In this document: positions 61,761 to 64,000 of the stretch, in pieces
Layout of the letters: each line of letters begins with the position of its first letter
Position numbering within the stretch: the stretch's first letter is position 1
From: Streptomyces akebiae
Lineage (GTDB): Bacteria; Actinomycetota; Actinomycetes; Streptomycetales; Streptomycetaceae
Length of the DNA stretch: 64,000 nucleotides
Assembly (NCBI RefSeq): GCF_019599145.1
Contig: NZ_CP080647.1
Location: 4,588,001-4,652,000 of the forward strand
Direction: 5' to 3'
Notes under the pieces: model-generated
The model's input: the letters and a program-made list of their open reading frames with translations, nothing else
Databases searched by the model: none
What the model was told of the DNA's origin: nothing
Made by a program: the position numbers and the translations under genes

Positions 61761-64000
61761 ATGCCCCCGCGTCACGCGCTGAGCCGTCGCATCCGAAATG
61801 TCGGCGCAGCCGTCCGCGCCGGCCTCTTTCTGGTGCTGGCGCTGATCGCCCTCACTCTGGCCGCTCCTAAATCCGCGTCCGCGGACTTCGCCTGCGACTT
61901 CACGGGGGACGAGAGCTACCACAAGGACTCTCCCGGCAGTAACGGCGAAGGGTTCATACCCGCGGTCCTTCAGTGGGGCTCCTCGCCATTCAGTGACCTC
62001 AAGAGCGAAAAAGGTTTGGTACCGGACGACTACACGGTGCAGTCGAAGGATGCGAGCAAGTACACCTTGTACGAGTTGAACGGGATGCGGGGCCTCAACT
62101 GGTCCATGACGTTCAAGGGCAAGGGCAACGCCGCTCAGAGCAACGGTGAATACGGCAGCGGGGCGGATGACTGTGAAGTCATGGCCTATGTCAACAACGG
62201 CATCGCGAACGCGGTCTTCTACGGCACCAAGGTCCTGACCCGGTTCTCCATCTCGGTCAAGGAGATGGCCTCCAACCCGAGCCCGTTCGCCGGCCTCTAC
62301 GCGGGGCGTGACAGCGCCGTCACGACGCTCAAGACCCACGTTCTCAGGCCCGCGGTCCCGGTGATGATCGTGCTGGTCGGTCTCTGGGTGTTCTCCAAGT
62401 GGCGCAAGGGCGACATGCGGGAGGTCTGGGCCGGGATCTCCTGGACCGCGTTGACCACGATCGCGGTCATGGCCGTTCTGTACGACACCAACTACGACAA
62501 GTTCGTGTCAGGTGCCGACAAATGGATCGCAGAGGCCAATTCCACGCTCACCTCGACAGTGTTGTCCGGCGTGTCAGGTGAGCCCCAGCCCCCGTGCGAC
62601 CTCGACGACAACAGAGGAGCGGTAGGACTTCGCCTCTCCAGTTGCGCGATGTACGACACACTGGCGTTCCGCCCCTGGGCGCTGGGACAGTTCGGAGAAC
62701 CCGGCAACACATGCATCTTCAGGAACAACAGGGACGGATCGAACTCCGTGAAGGACGTCTGCCCGGAGACAGTCCCGACCACTCTTATCCCTGACAGCCC
62801 CGTCACGAAGTACGACTGCTATTGGGGAGCACCTGGCAGCCCTCGCTGTGCGGATCTTCGTGTACGTCAGGCCGTCACCCAGTCCACGACCAACGTCGAC
62901 CCGACACGAGGCAAGGTCGACAAATTCGTGGAGTGGCAAGGAATTCGAAAAAACATAGCCGTCAGCGAAGACGCTCCGGACAAGAGCATCTACCCGGTGG
63001 CCTTTGACGACTGGACGGGCAAGAACGCCACCGACCGCGTGGGTATCGCTTTCTACTCCCTCGTCGCCGCCTTCATCGTCGGCGTCATGGTCCTCGTCCT
63101 CAGCGCGCTCACCTTGCTCTGGCACGCGGTCACGCTGATCTTGATCATCATGCTTCCCCTGGTTGCCACACTCGGTATCCATCCTTCACAGCAGAAACTG
63201 CTCAAGGGCTGGTTGGAGACGTTCGTTCACAGCTTCGTGCTGCGTGCAGGGTTCGGAGTGATCTTGACGCTCCTGCTCGTCCTGTACCAGATGATCCTTC
63301 CGGCCCAGATCGCTTTGGGTACGCAGCTGTTGATGCTGGTCCTGGTCACTGCTGCCGTGGTCATGATGCTGAAGAAGCTGCTCGCCGGGAACTTCAGCCC
63401 CGAGTTCGCGGGCGGCGGCGGTGACGCGCTGGGTATCCGGGAGGCGGCGAGCGGGGGTAGCGACAAGATCGTCGCCAAGGGCGAGAAGTCCATGCTGAAT
63501 GCCCCCAAGACCAGCGGGAGAGTCGCGGGCACGGCAGCCAAGGGCACGGCCTGGGCGGTGGACCGCGCCATCTTCAAGGGCAAGGGGCGCGGCAAGATGC
63601 AGGAAAAGGGCTGGCTCGGCCAGTCCAAGCGCGAGCAGAACCAGTCCGCCTACTGGGCGAAGGAGGACGCACGCGCCGCCCGAGCGGACAGGGCAGCAGC
63701 CCGCGCGGCGAACAACACCAACACGCCGTCACCCCAGCCGGAGCCGGAGCCGGAACAGGAGCCGGAGGGGCAGGATTCCGCCGGCTCCAGGCGCAGCGGC
63801 CGCGTCAGCGGTTCGAGCGGCGCGCAGACCCAGCAGCCGTCGCCCAGGCCCGCGCCGAGCCCCGCGCCCACGGCACCGGCACCGGCACCGGCACCGGCAC
63901 CGCGCAAGGAGCCTGAGCCGGAACCGGCACCGCGCCGGGTCGCTCCGGCGGATCCGACTCCGCCCTCACCGCGCCCGACCCCACGGGACCCGCGTGACCC
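61761..64000 (+). CDS. VirB6/TrbL-like polytopic channel protein (partial)
   Basis: At least 746 residues, open to the right edge. Signal-like start (GLFLVLALIALTLAAPKSASA), a 150-residue extracellular part with Cys residues, then helices PAVPVMIVLVGLWVF and ISWTALTTIAVMAVLY. A second Cys-containing extracellular loop (about 255-405) and a cluster of four or five helices follow (FYSLVAAFIVGVMVLVLSAL, LILIIMLPLVATLGI, GVILTLLLVLYQMIL, LLMLVLVTAAVVMM). The visible end is a cytoplasmic Pro/Glu/Ala-rich tail with EPEPEPEQEPE and APAPAPAP runs. Topology and position match TrbL/VirB6 channel proteins. Its GC content is lower than its surroundings up to about 63.4 kb. Confidence 0.82.
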   Translation, partial: MPPRHALSRRIRNVGAAVRAGLFLVLALIALTLAAPKSASADFACDFTGDESYHKDSPGSNGEGFIPAVLQWGSSPFSDLKSEKGLVPDDYTVQSKDASKYTLYELNGMRGLNWSMTFKGKGNAAQSNGEYGSGADDCEVMAYVNNGIANAVFYGTKVLTRFSISVKEMASNPSPFAGLYAGRDSAVTTLKTHVLRPAVPVMIVLVGLWVFSKWRKGDMREVWAGISWTALTTIAVMAVLYDTNYDKFVSGADKWIAEANSTLTSTVLSGVSGEPQPPCDLDDNRGAVGLRLSSCAMYDTLAFRPWALGQFGEPGNTCIFRNNRDGSNSVKDVCPETVPTTLIPDSPVTKYDCYWGAPGSPRCADLRVRQAVTQSTTNVDPTRGKVDKFVEWQGIRKNIAVSEDAPDKSIYPVAFDDWTGKNATDRVGIAFYSLVAAFIVGVMVLVLSALTLLWHAVTLILIIMLPLVATLGIHPSQQKLLKGWLETFVHSFVLRAGFGVILTLLLVLYQMILPAQIALGTQLLMLVLVTAAVVMMLKKLLAGNFSPEFAGGGGDALGIREAASGGSDKIVAKGEKSMLNAPKTSGRVAGTAAKGTAWAVDRAIFKGKGRGKMQEKGWLGQSKREQNQSAYWAKEDARAARADRAAARAANNTNTPSPQPEPEPEQEPEGQDSAGSRRSGRVSGSSGAQTQQPSPRPAPSPAPTAPAPAPAPAPRKEPEPEPAPRRVAPADPTPPSPRPTPRDPRD

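Noticed and set aside
42242..64000. Complete integrative conjugative element
   Set aside because: No relaxase, excisionase, integrase or flanking attachment repeat could be found in the visible part, so the claim is left open.

Overview
This window is high-GC (roughly 70%) chromosomal DNA from a Streptomyces species. The evidence is the codon usage, the many GTG starts, leucine TTA codons confined to a regulator, and a core gene order (kynurenine genes, fba, pyrE, spermidine-synthase-like, DUF2617, aminotransferase, clpB) that I recognise from Streptomyces chromosomes.

Layout. 0-13 kb is conserved core, almost all on the minus strand: the start of a membrane sensor kinase; a tryptophan-to-anthranilate operon (tryptophan 2,3-dioxygenase, kynureninase, probable kynurenine formamidase); DUF3151; a six-copy 30-bp minisatellite; an MFS pump; class II aldolase; pyrE; an aldose epimerase; an SRPBCC protein; a membrane spermidine-synthase-like protein; and DUF2617. 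At 13.5-14.7 kb lie three tandem paralogous genes for tiny one-helix membrane proteins with Gly/Ser/Cys tails, separated by duplicated intergenic blocks.

15-27 kb is a mosaic. A complete class I aminotransferase, recalled as the insertion target of actinophage TG1, is followed by cargo (UPF0158, a large unknown protein, Uma2). A second, promoterless 3' end of the same aminotransferase gene comes next, then a TetR/oxidoreductase pair with four palindromic operators, a decayed Uma2 copy, a wHTH/zinc-ribbon protein, YbjN and a large serine recombinase. The serine recombinase directly precedes clpB, which carries a HAIR (HspR) operator.

30-35 kb is the most novel-looking locus. A short secreted propeptide with two ADTSWP repeats is coupled to a contracted Rieske-like protein without iron ligands. 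It is transcribed away from three tandem LuxR-type regulators that share an unusual N-terminal module, and a fourth paralogue converges on them. The second regulator has three TTA codons, predicting bldA control. I propose a peptide-signal/LuxR system as a hypothesis. A solitary TnpB element (35.3-36.8 kb) with recognisable ends follows.

37-41 kb holds the circularly permuted ATP-grasp / alpha-E / transglutaminase operon and a sugar-binding lipoprotein. 42-64 kb encodes a zeta-kinase toxin with a coupled small partner, a glycosyltransferase with a repetitive tail, and a VirB/VirD4-like (Tcp-type) transfer apparatus: coupling ATPase, SLT-M23-NlpC/P60 hydrolase, TcpC, small VirB2-like protein, TcpE/PrgI-like protein, VirB4-like ATPase and a VirB6-like channel running off the right edge. 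No relaxase or integrase is visible beside it, so its substrate (DNA or protein) is open. No rRNA, tRNA or CRISPR array was recognised.
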